Position numbers and translations under genes: made by a program. Under the pieces are notes generated by a model. That model did no database searches. It worked only from the letters and a program-made list of their open reading frames with translations, and was not told the DNA's origin. A stretch of DNA of 64,000 nucleotides, taken from positions 5,206,417 to 5,270,416 of the forward strand of contig NZ_CP081000.1 of NCBI RefSeq assembly GCF_019645875.1, written 5' to 3'. Source of the stretch: Mycolicibacterium senegalense (GTDB lineage Bacteria > Actinomycetota > Actinomycetes > Mycobacteriales > Mycobacteriaceae). This document shows positions 26,961 through 36,508 of this stretch, piece by piece. How positions within the stretch are numbered: position 1 is the stretch's first letter; each line of letters starts with the position of its first letter.

Positions 26961-29846
26961 TCAGTCACTCTCGGCCTTGAGGAACAGCGATCGCACCACC
27001 GAGCGGGGGGCTGTCTCCCGCAGCAACGAACTCGCCGGCCGCTGCCGCACCTTCTGCGGCCACCAGAACCAGCGGCCCAGCAGCGCCGCGATCGACGGTG
27101 TCATCAACGCGCGCACCACCAGGGTGTCCAGCAATAGGCCGATGCCGATGGTGGAGCCCACCTGCCCGATGATCCGCAGGTCACTCGCGACCATGGACAT
27201 CATCGTGAACGCGAACACCAGACCCGCGGCCGTCACCACTTTCCCGCTACCACCCATGGCCCGGATGATGCCCGTGTTGATCCCGGCGCCGATTTCCTCT
27301 TTCATTCGGGACACCAGCAGCAGGTTGTAGTCGGATCCCACTGCCAACAGGATGATCACCGACATCGCGAGCACCAGCCAGTGCAGATGTATGCCGAGGA
27401 TGTGCTGCCAGATGAGCACGGAGAGCCCGAAGGCCGCTCCGAGTGACAGCGCCACCGTTCCCACGATGACCAACGCCGCAATCAAGCTTCGGGTCATCAG
27501 CAGCATGATGATGAAAATCAAGCACAGTGCCGCCACGCCCGCGATGAGCAGATCGTAGGCGGAGCCATCGCGCATGTCCTTGAATGTTGCCGCGGTCCCG
27601 GCCAGGTAGATCTTGGCGCTTTCCAGTGGAGTGACCTTCAGCGCCTCTTCAGCGGCTCGGACTATGGCGTCGGCCCGAGCGATGCCTTCCGGCGTCGCGG
27701 GATCCCCACGGTGGGAAATGATGAACCGAACCGATTTTCCGTCTGGCGAGAAGAATAGATCCATGGCACGTCTGAAGTCTTCGTTCTGCAAAACTTCGGG
27801 CGGCAGATAGAAAGTGTCATCATTTCGGGCGGCGTCGAAGGCTTGGCCCATGGCGGTGGCGTTCGCGCTCATCTCCTCCATGAGGTCGAAAGTGCCCATC
27901 ATGGTGCTGTGCATCGTCAGCGTCATCGCGCGCATCGACCGCATGGACGCGATCATCGGTGGGAACTGCCTGATCAGCTGCGGCATCAGAGCATCAAGCC
28001 GGCCGGTTTCGTCCACCATGTCGTGGACCTGGTCGACGACCGCATCCACCGAGTCGAGCGCATCGAACACTGACCGGAACGACCAACAGAACGGTATGTC
28101 GAAGCAATGCGGCTCCCAATAGAAGTAATTGCGAACCGGTCGCCAAAAGTCATCGAAATCCGCGATATGGTCGCGCAGCTCCTTGATGTCCGATTCCAGC
28201 TGACGCATGATCTGCGTCATCTCGTGGGTGTTGGTCACCATTTTTTGCGTCACGGCCAGCATGCGATTCATCAGATTGATCAGCGTCGTTATATCGTCCG
28301 CCTGCTTGAGTAGATCGCCCATCTGGTTACGTTGGAAAGGCAACAATTGCTTCTGGTTGGCGTTCTGCAGACTGAGCAGGAACGGTATTGATGTCCGGTT
28401 GATCGGGTTGCCCTCTGGTCTCGTTATGCCTTGGACCCGCGAAATGCCGGGCACCGCGAAGACCGCTTTCGCCAATTTGTTCAAAATCAGCAGGTCGGCC
28501 GGATCACGCATGTCGTGGTCTGCCTCGACCAGCAAGAGGTCCGGTGTCATGCGGGACTGGGAAAAGTGCCGTTCGGCCGCCGCATACCCCAGATTCGCCG
28601 GAATGTCCGCAGGTACGTACAACCGGTCGTTGTAACTGGTGCGGTACGCCGGCAGGGCCAGCAATCCGATCAGCGCGATCACACAGGCGGTGATCAGGAT
28701 GGGTGCGGGCCAGCGGACAATTGCTGTTCCCAACCGGCGCCAGCGACGGACGATGATCCTGCGCTTGGGTTCGAACAACCCGACCCGGCCGCCCACGGCG
28801 AGCACCGCGGGGATCAGCGTGAGCGCCACCACGACCGCGACCACCATTGCCACTGCGGTGGGAATACCCATGGTGTGGAAGTACGGCAGCCGGGCGAAGC
28901 TCAGACAGAAAATCGCCCCGGCGATGGTCATCCCGGAACCCAGAACCACCTTGGCCACGCTTCGGTATGTGGTGTAAAAGGCGGCTTCCCGGTCTTCCCC
29001 GGCCTGCCGCGCCTCCTGATAGCGCCCGAGGAAGAAGATGCCGTAGTCGGTCCCCACCGCGATGCCAAGCGATACCAGCAGGTTGACAGCGAACGTCGAG
29101 AGCCCGATGACCCCGTGGTCGGCCAGCAGTGCCACCACTCCGCGAGCCACTTGTACCTGTATGCCGACCATGACCAGCAGCAGCACCGCCGTCACGATCG
29201 ACCGGTAGACGAGCAGCAGCATGGTCAGGATCACCACCAGCGTGACGATCGTGATCTTGATGATCGATTTGTCACCCGCGTGGTTCATGTCCGACACCAA
29301 CGGAGCGGGGCCGGTGACGTAGGTCGTGATTCCCTCCGGTGGCGGTGTCCGCGCGACGATGTCGCGCACCGCTGCCACGGATTCGTTCGCGAGCGACTCG
29401 CCTTGGTTGCCGGCCAGATTCAGCTGGACGTATACCGCCCTGTTGTCGGCACTCTGCACGGCGGTGGCGGTCAGCGGATCACCCCAGTAATCCTGGATGT
29501 GCTGCACGTGCCGGGTGTCAGCCTTCAGCTGCCGAATCAGTTCGTCGTAGTAGCGGTGTGATTGCTCGTCGAGAGGCTGCTGCCCCTCGAGGACGATCAT
29601 CGCCACACTGTCGGAATCGGATTCGCCGAAGCTCGTCCCCATGCGTTGCATCGCCTGGAACGACGGAGCGTCTTTGGGGACCAGTGACACCGAGTACTGC
29701 CGTCCGACCCTTTCGAGCGAAGGTACGGCAAACGTCAGGATCGCGACGATCAGCAGCCAGGCCACGATGATCAGCGCCGCAAACCGATGGATCGTCCGCG
29801 CGACGCGCGATCGCGGCGGCCCGGTGATCATCGGCTGGTCGGTCAT
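26961..29846 (-). CDS. mmpL: MmpL-family RND transporter, second of a tandem pair
   Basis: The 961-residue integral membrane protein has an N-terminal TM (ALIIVAWLLIVAILTF) and a large extracytoplasmic loop. A first block of TM segments contains GTDYGIFFLGRYQEARQ, a second large loop follows, and a second TM block contains GSDYNLLLVSRMKEE. The two Asp-Tyr pairs are the MmpL proton-relay residues. WEPHCFDIPFCWS in loop 2 carries the Cys pair typical of MmpL4/MmpL5-type proteins. It follows the first mmpL gene by 28 bp and is clearly a paralogue of it along the full length. In glycopeptidolipid loci a similar MmpS-MmpL-MmpL set exports the lipopeptide. Confidence 0.9.
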   Translation of the reverse strand: MTDQPMITGPPRSRVARTIHRFAALIIVAWLLIVAILTFAVPSLERVGRQYSVSLVPKDAPSFQAMQRMGTSFGESDSDSVAMIVLEGQQPLDEQSHRYYDELIRQLKADTRHVQHIQDYWGDPLTATAVQSADNRAVYVQLNLAGNQGESLANESVAAVRDIVARTPPPEGITTYVTGPAPLVSDMNHAGDKSIIKITIVTLVVILTMLLLVYRSIVTAVLLLVMVGIQVQVARGVVALLADHGVIGLSTFAVNLLVSLGIAVGTDYGIFFLGRYQEARQAGEDREAAFYTTYRSVAKVVLGSGMTIAGAIFCLSFARLPYFHTMGIPTAVAMVVAVVVALTLIPAVLAVGGRVGLFEPKRRIIVRRWRRLGTAIVRWPAPILITACVIALIGLLALPAYRTSYNDRLYVPADIPANLGYAAAERHFSQSRMTPDLLLVEADHDMRDPADLLILNKLAKAVFAVPGISRVQGITRPEGNPINRTSIPFLLSLQNANQKQLLPFQRNQMGDLLKQADDITTLINLMNRMLAVTQKMVTNTHEMTQIMRQLESDIKELRDHIADFDDFWRPVRNYFYWEPHCFDIPFCWSFRSVFDALDSVDAVVDQVHDMVDETGRLDALMPQLIRQFPPMIASMRSMRAMTLTMHSTMMGTFDLMEEMSANATAMGQAFDAARNDDTFYLPPEVLQNEDFRRAMDLFFSPDGKSVRFIISHRGDPATPEGIARADAIVRAAEEALKVTPLESAKIYLAGTAATFKDMRDGSAYDLLIAGVAALCLIFIIMLLMTRSLIAALVIVGTVALSLGAAFGLSVLIWQHILGIHLHWLVLAMSVIILLAVGSDYNLLLVSRMKEEIGAGINTGIIRAMGGSGKVVTAAGLVFAFTMMSMVASDLRIIGQVGSTIGIGLLLDTLVVRALMTPSIAALLGRWFWWPQKVRQRPASSLLRETAPRSVVRSLFLKAESD

Positions 29847-29874
29847 GCGGCCTCCAGCGCGGGAGACATCGTCA

Positions 29875-32763
29875 TCAAGATCCGCGTTCTTCGGGCTTCA
29901 ACAGCAGGGAACGCACCAACGGCCGCGGTCCGGTGGAACGCAGCAATGCACTGGCGGGACGCGGGCGCACTCGCAGTGGCCACCAGAACCACCGGCCCAG
30001 CAGGGCGGCGATCGACGGGGTCATGAACGCGCGCACGATCAAGGTGTCGAAGAGCAGACCGATACCGATGGTCGATCCCACCTGACCGATGGTCCGGACG
30101 TCGCTGGCCAGCATCGCCAACATCGTGGAGGCGAACACCAAACCCGCGGCGGTCACCACCTTTCCGCTGCCGCCCATGGCGCGGATGATCCCGGTGTTGA
30201 TTCCGGCGGCGATTTCCTCTTTCATTCGCGACACCAGCAGCAGGTTGTAGTCCGAGCCGACCGCCAGAAGAATGATCAGTGCGATGGCGAGCACGATCCA
30301 GTTCAACTGGATTCCGAGGATGTGCTGCCAGATCAGCACCGACAGACCGAATGCCGCACCCAGCGAGAGTGCCACCGTCCCGACTATGACCAACGAGGCC
30401 ACGAGGCTTCGGATCATGATCAGCATGATGACGAAGATCAGGCACAGCGCGGCGATACCGGCGATCAGCAGATCGTAGGTGGAGCCGTCCACTTGATCTT
30501 TTGCCATCGCCGCGGTGCCCGTCAGATAGATCCTGGCGTTTTCCAGCGGAGTTCCCTTGAGCGCCTCCTCCGCCGCGGTCTTGATCGGATTGACCCGTGC
30601 GATGCCTTCAGGTGTGGCTGGATCACCTCGCTGGGAAATCAACAGGCGCACCGACTTTCCGTCCGGTGACAGGAAGACATTCATCACCCGCTTGAAGTCG
30701 GCGTTCTTGAAGACTTCCGGAGGCAGGTAGAAGGAGTCGTCGTTCTGTGCGGCGTCAAACGCCCGGCCCATGGCCGTGGCGTTGTCGCTCATCTCCTCCA
30801 TCTGGGAGAAGATCCCCGACATGGTGGTGTGCATCCCCAACAACACGCTGCGGGTGCTCTGCATCGTCGCAATCATCGCCGGGAACTGGGCCATCATCTG
30901 GGGCATCAACAAGTTCAGCTGATCGAGGTTTCCGAGCAGCTGGTGCATCGTCACGGTGACCTTGTCCACCCCGTCCAACGCTTCGAACAGAGACTTGATG
31001 GACCAGCAGATCGGAATGTTGTAGCAATGCGGTTCCCAGTACAGATAGTTGCGGACCGGCCGCCAGAAGTCATCGAAGTCCGCCATGTGATCTCGGAGCT
31101 CGTTCGTGGTGGCTTCCAACTCATGGGTCTTGCCGACCAAGCTGTTGGTGGTCGCCGCGAGCTGTTGCATGAGGCCGTACATGCGCTGCATCACGCCAAC
31201 CGTCTTCGTGATCTCGTCGGCCTGGGTGACCAGGTCATTCATCCGAGCCTTCTGGAACGGCAGCAGCTGAAGCTGACCGGCGTTGGAGGAGCTGATGAGA
31301 AACGGGATCGTGGTGTGTTTGAGAGGAATACCTTCCGGACGGGTGACCGCCTGGACTCGGGATACGCCGGGAACGGCCAGAACCCCTTTGACCAATTTGT
31401 TCAGTATCAAGAAGTCCGCGGGATTGCGGAGGTCGTGGTCGGCTTCGACCAACAGTATGTCGGGCGCCATCATCAGCGACTGCGGGAAATGCCTTGCCGC
31501 AGCCTCATACCCGGCATTGGCCGGAATGTCTTTGGGTAGGTACTTCTGATCGTTGTAGCCAGGTTGGTACGCCGGGAGCGCCAGCAGTCCGATGAGTGAA
31601 ACCGCGCAAGTGGCAACGAGAATGGGCGCAGGCCATCGCACGATCGCCGTGCCCAATCGACGCCACCGCCGGGCGATGATATTGCGCCTCGGTTCGAACA
31701 GCCCAATTCTGCTGCCTACGGCGAGTACGGCCGGAATCAGCGTCAGCGCAACGCAAACCGCGACGATCATGCCGAGAGCACAGGGAATACCGAGGGTTCG
31801 GAAGTAGGGTAGCCGGGTGAAGCTCAGACAGAACACCGCACCGGCGATGGTCAGTCCTGAGGCCAGCACTACCTTGGCGACGCTGCGGTAGGTCGTGTAG
31901 AAGGCCGTCTCCCGATCCTCGCCGGCCTGTCGCGCTTCCTGGTAACGGCCGACATAAAAGATGCCGTAGTCGGTTCCGGCCGCAATCCCAAGTGTCACAA
32001 GAAGGTTGACGGCATAGGTGGACAATCCTAGGAGCCCGTGATCGCCGAGTAGCGCGATCACCCCTCGAGCGACCTGCAATTGCATCCCGACCAGCAGCAG
32101 CAGGATCACAGCGGTGAAAATCGACCGGAAGAAGAACAGCAGCATGGCCAGGATCACGCTGAGACTCAGCCCGGTGACCAACAGCACTGTCCGGTTTCCA
32201 CTCTCGCTCAGGTCCGCCACGATCGCCGCGGGTCCGGTCACATAGGCTTGGACTCCCGGCGGGGCCGGAGTGCGATTCACGATGTCCCGGACCGCTTGCA
32301 GCGACTCGTCGGACAGCGGCTGGCCAAGGTCGCCCGACAGGCTCATCTGGACGTATACCGCTTTGTTGTCGGCACTCTGCGCGGCCCCGGCAGTGAGCGG
32401 GTCGCCCCAGAAATCCTGGACATGCTGGATATGGGCGGTGTCCGCCTTGAGTTGACGAATCAGCTCGTTGTAGTACCGGTGAGTCTCATCGCCGAGGGGC
32501 TGCTGACCTTCGATCACGATCATCGCCACACTGTTCGACTTCGACTCGCCGAAACTGTTGCCCATACGTCGTACCGCCTCGAACGACGGCGCGTCGGTGG
32601 GGATGAAGGAGACGGAGTGCTCCTTCTCGACCTGTTCGAGGGGCGGAACGAACGCGCCGAGGACGTAGGCGATCACCAGCCACAGCAGGATGATCGGCAC
32701 TGCCAGCGAACGGATCACCCGCGCCACCCGCGGTGGCCGGGTCGAGAGCGGCCGGCTCGTCAT
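29875..32763 (-). CDS. mmpL: MmpL-family RND transporter, first of a tandem pair
   Basis: The 962-residue MmpL protein has the same layout as its neighbour: TM1 (VPIILLWLVIAYVLGAF), GTDYGIFYVGRYQEARQ in the first TM block, EPHCYNIPICWSIK in the second periplasmic loop and GSDYNLLLVSRMKEE in the second TM block. ATG 32763 overlaps the mmpS stop by 4 bp (ATGA), fixing the start. The open frame upstream of it is the mmpS coding sequence in another frame. Together with MmpS it should form an inner-membrane lipid exporter. The cargo is inferred to be the lipopeptide of the adjoining NRPS/PKS genes. Confidence 0.92.
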   Translation of the reverse strand: MTSRPLSTRPPRVARVIRSLAVPIILLWLVIAYVLGAFVPPLEQVEKEHSVSFIPTDAPSFEAVRRMGNSFGESKSNSVAMIVIEGQQPLGDETHRYYNELIRQLKADTAHIQHVQDFWGDPLTAGAAQSADNKAVYVQMSLSGDLGQPLSDESLQAVRDIVNRTPAPPGVQAYVTGPAAIVADLSESGNRTVLLVTGLSLSVILAMLLFFFRSIFTAVILLLLVGMQLQVARGVIALLGDHGLLGLSTYAVNLLVTLGIAAGTDYGIFYVGRYQEARQAGEDRETAFYTTYRSVAKVVLASGLTIAGAVFCLSFTRLPYFRTLGIPCALGMIVAVCVALTLIPAVLAVGSRIGLFEPRRNIIARRWRRLGTAIVRWPAPILVATCAVSLIGLLALPAYQPGYNDQKYLPKDIPANAGYEAAARHFPQSLMMAPDILLVEADHDLRNPADFLILNKLVKGVLAVPGVSRVQAVTRPEGIPLKHTTIPFLISSSNAGQLQLLPFQKARMNDLVTQADEITKTVGVMQRMYGLMQQLAATTNSLVGKTHELEATTNELRDHMADFDDFWRPVRNYLYWEPHCYNIPICWSIKSLFEALDGVDKVTVTMHQLLGNLDQLNLLMPQMMAQFPAMIATMQSTRSVLLGMHTTMSGIFSQMEEMSDNATAMGRAFDAAQNDDSFYLPPEVFKNADFKRVMNVFLSPDGKSVRLLISQRGDPATPEGIARVNPIKTAAEEALKGTPLENARIYLTGTAAMAKDQVDGSTYDLLIAGIAALCLIFVIMLIMIRSLVASLVIVGTVALSLGAAFGLSVLIWQHILGIQLNWIVLAIALIILLAVGSDYNLLLVSRMKEEIAAGINTGIIRAMGGSGKVVTAAGLVFASTMLAMLASDVRTIGQVGSTIGIGLLFDTLIVRAFMTPSIAALLGRWFWWPLRVRPRPASALLRSTGPRPLVRSLLLKPEERGS

Positions 32764-33227
32764 GCGGCCTTCAGAAGACAGTAGGTGAACGCTTTCTCGC
32801 CCTCGCCTACGCGCTCGGCCTTGACTTTGTTGTCCACGGTGATGCGGCATCCGATGCGGTCGGTATCGCCCTGCGCGATGACGTTGACCATCGCCGTCGC
32901 CTCGGTCATCGGGAACTTCAATGACCAAGGCAAGCTTGCGTTTTCAACAAACTGCGGCTCGGCGTCGACGTCGAAGTAGCTGATGTTAGCCACTGTGCCG
33001 GGCGGGCCGAAAACCTCGTAGACCAGCTGTTTGGGGTCGTAAGGCTTGCGCTCTTCGAGCTCGGTGTCGGCGTATGCGGGGCGAGTTTGGGATCCGAAAA
33101 CTCCATGCAGCCGCATCACGGTGAACCCTCCCGCGATGAGGACCACCAATATGACCAGCGGAATCCACAGCCGCTTCAGAACCCGCAATTCACGAACCCC
33201 CTGAATCCGTGGTGCCGTCCGGATCAT
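32760..33227 (-). CDS. mmpS: MmpS-family membrane protein
   Basis: The 155-residue protein has one N-terminal TM (KRLWIPLVILVVLIAGGFTV). An extracytoplasmic beta domain follows, with the family motif YEVFGPPGTVANISYFDVDAEP, a WSL strand, GCRITVDNKVKAERV and a final Cys (FTYCLLK). The segment and spacing match MmpS4/MmpS5. I use ATG 33227, with GAGG just upstream. Many MmpS proteins start near the TM, and a TTG about 16 codons downstream is an alternative. It is the first gene of the mmpS-mmpL-mmpL operon. MmpS proteins assist MmpL transport. Confidence 0.88.
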   Translation of the reverse strand: MIRTAPRIQGVRELRVLKRLWIPLVILVVLIAGGFTVMRLHGVFGSQTRPAYADTELEERKPYDPKQLVYEVFGPPGTVANISYFDVDAEPQFVENASLPWSLKFPMTEATAMVNVIAQGDTDRIGCRITVDNKVKAERVGEGEKAFTYCLLKAA

Positions 33228-33537
33228 CCCCGCCTCGGGAACGGACGATGCACGTAGCCCACCACGCCCCAGATGCCGACGCCCCCACTGCGGTTGGCCG
33301 TCGCGGCCAGCCATCATAGGGAGCTACAGCAAACATAGAGCAGCTCGTGCGGGATGGTCCGAACATGTCGAGTACAGCATGCGAAAGACCTCCATATCGG
33401 CCCATTCCCAAGGTGATACGGGATCGTAATGCATTGGGCAGAGCCATGACGCGGAACGGAATTTACCGTTGCTAAAGGCCCTTCGACACGAGATAACGGC
33501 TGCATGGTGGCTGCCGAATGCGTAGACAATCCCTACC
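33228..33537. other. 310-bp non-coding gap, probable mmpS promoter region
   Basis: There is no convincing gene here. Short frames on the minus strand lack ribosome sites and family resemblance. The stretch is less GC-rich than its surroundings, as expected of a promoter region for mmpS. I see no strong terminator hairpin after the hydrolase stop at 33538, so read-through from the FAAL/hydrolase operon is possible. Confidence 0.5.
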
Positions 33538-34329
33538 TCAAGCACGGTCGCAGGTCTTTTGGAAGAAGTCGATGATGGCTGCGTTCACCGCACCAGGCCG
33601 TTCTAGAAATCCGAGATGGCCGGCGTCGGATATCTCCAGGTATCGCCCTTTTGGCAAAGCGTCGGCGACTTCGGCGCCGAGGTACGGCGGCATCACCAAA
33701 TCGTCAGCGAAACCAATCACCAGCACCTCAGCGGTGATCCTCCGGTACGCGGGGCGTCGATCTAGCTGTGGGGCGACCCCATACTGAGCACGGATACCCG
33801 GAGTCACCTTGGTCGGCCACCTGGTGAACATGTCGATCCAGTCCCGCACCGCGTTCTCGTCGTTGAGCGTCTTGGGTGAAAAGCTCTCGATCAGACGGAG
33901 TTTCGCTTCGTAAGTGGGAGGAAGCTGCACACCGGAATCAGCGAGGTCTCGTTCGGCGGTCCGGAAGAACTCCCGGGTCCTATCGTGGCGGCCCCGGGTA
34001 GCCATCAGCACTGCCTGGCTCACCAGTTCAGGGCGACACAGCATGAGTTCCTGTGCGATATACGAACCCATGGAGACGGCTACCAACCGTACCGGCGCCA
34101 GTTCGAGTTGCTCGATCAACGCCGCGGTATCGGCCACCATCGTGGCCGCGGTGAAGCCGTGAGCTTCCGACGTCGCGCCGACACCGCGATTGTCGAAGGT
34201 GATGACGCGATATCCGGCTGAGCGAAATGCTGGAACCTGATAGAGGTCCCAGGTGCGTCCCAGCCCGCCCTGTCCCGCTATGAACAGAACGGGTTCACCG
34301 TCTCCCCGGTCCTCATACGCAAGGTTCAC
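33538..34329 (-). CDS. Alpha/beta hydrolase
   Basis: The 263-residue alpha/beta hydrolase has oxyanion region FIAGQGGLGRTWD, nucleophile elbow AVSMGSY (Ser near residue 97), acid in GFADDLVMPP, and His in DAGHLGFLERP. It starts 21 bp after the FAAL stop, so it is co-transcribed with the ligase. Possible roles are editing thioesterase, release or trimming enzyme for the lipopeptide. The fold alone does not distinguish these from a general esterase. Confidence 0.8.
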   Translation of the reverse strand: MNLAYEDRGDGEPVLFIAGQGGLGRTWDLYQVPAFRSAGYRVITFDNRGVGATSEAHGFTAATMVADTAALIEQLELAPVRLVAVSMGSYIAQELMLCRPELVSQAVLMATRGRHDRTREFFRTAERDLADSGVQLPPTYEAKLRLIESFSPKTLNDENAVRDWIDMFTRWPTKVTPGIRAQYGVAPQLDRRPAYRRITAEVLVIGFADDLVMPPYLGAEVADALPKGRYLEISDAGHLGFLERPGAVNAAIIDFFQKTCDRA

Positions 34330-34350
34330 GCGCCTACCGCCCGCCGACGC

Positions 34351-36111
34351 CTACGCGTCCAGGCGGGCGAACTCGCCCTGTCGGTATTGCGCAACGCACT
34401 CGGCACGGCGGACCTTTCCGCTCGTTGTTATCGGAATCGACCCGGGGGAGACGAGAACCAGATCCGCGACGCCAAGGCTGTGGGTATTGAAGATCGCAGA
34501 GGTAACTTCGCGTTTGACAGCCGAAAGCTGTTCTCCGATGCCATCGGAAGGATCTGCCCGCTTCCGCACCTCGATGATGACGACGAGTTTCTCGGTATGG
34601 CCGTCGGGCACTGCGATCGCCGCACACCGGCTTCGGCTGATCTCCTGAATCGTCGCCTCGATGTCATCGGGAGAGTGGTTGCGCCCGTATACGATCAGCA
34701 GATCCTTGATACGGCCGATGACGTACAACTCACCCTCGAAGATGAACCCCGAGTCACCGGTGCGCAACCAGGGGCCGCCGGGGGTGCCGGCCGACGGCGC
34801 TTCCAACCATGCACCGAAGGTCGCCTCGGTCTCGTTCGGACGCTGCCAGTATCCGGCCGAGACATTGTCACCGTGCACCCAGATCTCGCCCACAGTCCCG
34901 GCCGGGCACTCGGTTCGCGTCTCCGTATCCACAATCCGGATCGCTGGTGCCACCGGGACGCCGTAGCTGACCAGGGGCGTGCCGGCTCCGTCAGTGCAGC
35001 GCTGCGCCGTGCCGGCGGACAACGCATCGGACTCGAATCGCATTATCGCCGGCGGTTCACCGGATTCGCGGGTGGCCACATAGACCGTGGCCTCGGCCAG
35101 CCCGTAGGACGGGCGGATCACCGTCGACCCCAGGTTGAACCTGCCGAAGTGCCGGGTGAACCGCTCGAGAGTGGCCGGATGGACCCGCTCGCTTCCCGTG
35201 ATGATGACAAGAACATCGGAGAGGTCCAGGCCGGCCATATCGCCGTCGGAGGTCTTGCGGACCACCAGCTCGAACGCGAAATTCGGTGCTGCCGTGTAGG
35301 TTCGGCCGTTGGTCGCCAACTGCTGGATCCAGCGGGCCGGCCGTTGCAGGAAGGCGACCGGGCTCATCACCACGGCGGGGACCCCGGCCAGCACCGGGGC
35401 GCAGACGCCCAGATACAACCCCATGTCGTGGTAGAACGGCAGCCAGGACACGATCGTGGAGCCTTCTGGGACGACGTTCCCAAAATCCGCGAAATAGCCG
35501 GACATCAACTGTTCGAAGTTTGCCAGCAGGTTCCGGTGCGACATCATCACGCCGGCAGGCTGACGAGTCGAACCCGAGGTGTACTGCAAATATGCTGTTT
35601 CCGTGAGGCTTTCGGGCTGAGCGTGCGTTCGGCCCGGGGCATCGAGGCTCAAGTTGTCGACCTCGACGATCGACGGCGGCGCCTGGCCGGGCTGAATGTT
35701 GGCGTAGTGCGCATCGACGTAGTCGGCCACGGCGCCGGCGACCGCCGATGTGGTTAGAACGACCGTCGGCGACGCGTCCTGCAACACCGAACTGACGCGT
35801 TCATCGCTGACGCCGCCGAGCGGGACAGCCAACGGGACAGCGATCCGTCCGGCCTGCATCGCACCGAAGAACGCGACGATGTAGTCGAGCCCTTGTGGAG
35901 CCAGCACCAGCGCACGATCCCCCGGCGAACCGACGCCCCGGAGTTCGCGCGCGAGAATTCCCGTCCGCCGGTGCAGCTGCGAATAGGTCAAACTCTCGGG
36001 GACTCCATCCCAGTTCGTTTCATAATCAACAAACGTCACTGCCGTGTCGTCACCTTGGAGCGCGGCACGTTCGGACAGCAACGTCAAAATGGACGTCTCA
36101 CCCACGGCCAC
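34351..36111 (-). CDS. Fatty acyl-AMP ligase (FAAL, FadD32/FadD23-like)
   Basis: The 586-residue adenylate-forming ligase has FAAL-type features: ETAYLQYTSGSTRQPAGVM around residues 171-189, VSWLPFYHDMGL, and SYGLAEATVYV. It is longer than FadD acyl-CoA synthetases because of the FAAL insertion that prevents CoA use. FAALs make acyl-adenylates and load them onto PKS or NRPS carrier domains. The GTG start (36111) faces the PKS start across a 380-bp control region. It most likely supplies the starter fatty acid to the PKS or the first NRPS module. No separate loading carrier domain is visible beside it. Confidence 0.9.
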   Translation of the reverse strand: MAVGETSILTLLSERAALQGDDTAVTFVDYETNWDGVPESLTYSQLHRRTGILARELRGVGSPGDRALVLAPQGLDYIVAFFGAMQAGRIAVPLAVPLGGVSDERVSSVLQDASPTVVLTTSAVAGAVADYVDAHYANIQPGQAPPSIVEVDNLSLDAPGRTHAQPESLTETAYLQYTSGSTRQPAGVMMSHRNLLANFEQLMSGYFADFGNVVPEGSTIVSWLPFYHDMGLYLGVCAPVLAGVPAVVMSPVAFLQRPARWIQQLATNGRTYTAAPNFAFELVVRKTSDGDMAGLDLSDVLVIITGSERVHPATLERFTRHFGRFNLGSTVIRPSYGLAEATVYVATRESGEPPAIMRFESDALSAGTAQRCTDGAGTPLVSYGVPVAPAIRIVDTETRTECPAGTVGEIWVHGDNVSAGYWQRPNETEATFGAWLEAPSAGTPGGPWLRTGDSGFIFEGELYVIGRIKDLLIVYGRNHSPDDIEATIQEISRSRCAAIAVPDGHTEKLVVIIEVRKRADPSDGIGEQLSAVKREVTSAIFNTHSLGVADLVLVSPGSIPITTSGKVRRAECVAQYRQGEFARLDA

Positions 36112-36508
36112 AGGGTAACGCCATCACTGCATTCATATATCCAAATATCAGCAAACCTTGCCTACTCGAATCCGAGATAACAATCGGGTCATTCATTCGA
36201 GCAATCCCCGCTTCGCCCCCACGGTTGACGCAGCGGCGACACCGTATCTGATCTTGTATGTAGCCGAAGTGACGAGCGTAGATGTCCGAAGTATTTGAAA
36301 CCGGAGATATCTCCGCTGCGGATTGACCGGAATCTGAGACAAGGCCTTACAGCGAACTTACCGTTATTGGTTGTGACCGCCCGATTCGGGCGCTGGGCAC
36401 CAAAGCCGTGTGACTACACAGCGGCGATTTTGCGCCGCTCAGCGCGCAAATTCAGGGCATCGAGCCTGACAGCGGTCGACCGCGGAAAGGCCTGTGGGAG
36501 GAGGGCAA
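36112..36508. promoter_or_regulatory. Divergent promoter region between FAAL and PKS genes
   Basis: About 390 bp without a gene separate the two divergently transcribed start codons. The stretch is AT-richer than the coding DNA (for example 36130-36160) and contains the palindrome annotated at 36302-36315. The PKS ribosome site GGAGGAGGG lies at 36497-36505. Confidence 0.65.
36302..36315. promoter_or_regulatory. 14-bp perfect palindrome CGGAGATATCTCCG
   Basis: It is self-complementary over all 14 bases and lies between the FAAL and PKS genes, about 190 bp from each start. It is a candidate operator for coordinated control of both arms. No regulator gene is adjacent in the window. Confidence 0.5.

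Noticed and set aside
33190..33447. Small minus-strand frame of about 85 codons upstream of mmpS
   Set aside because: It overlaps the mmpS start, has no ribosome site, and shows no recognisable family.
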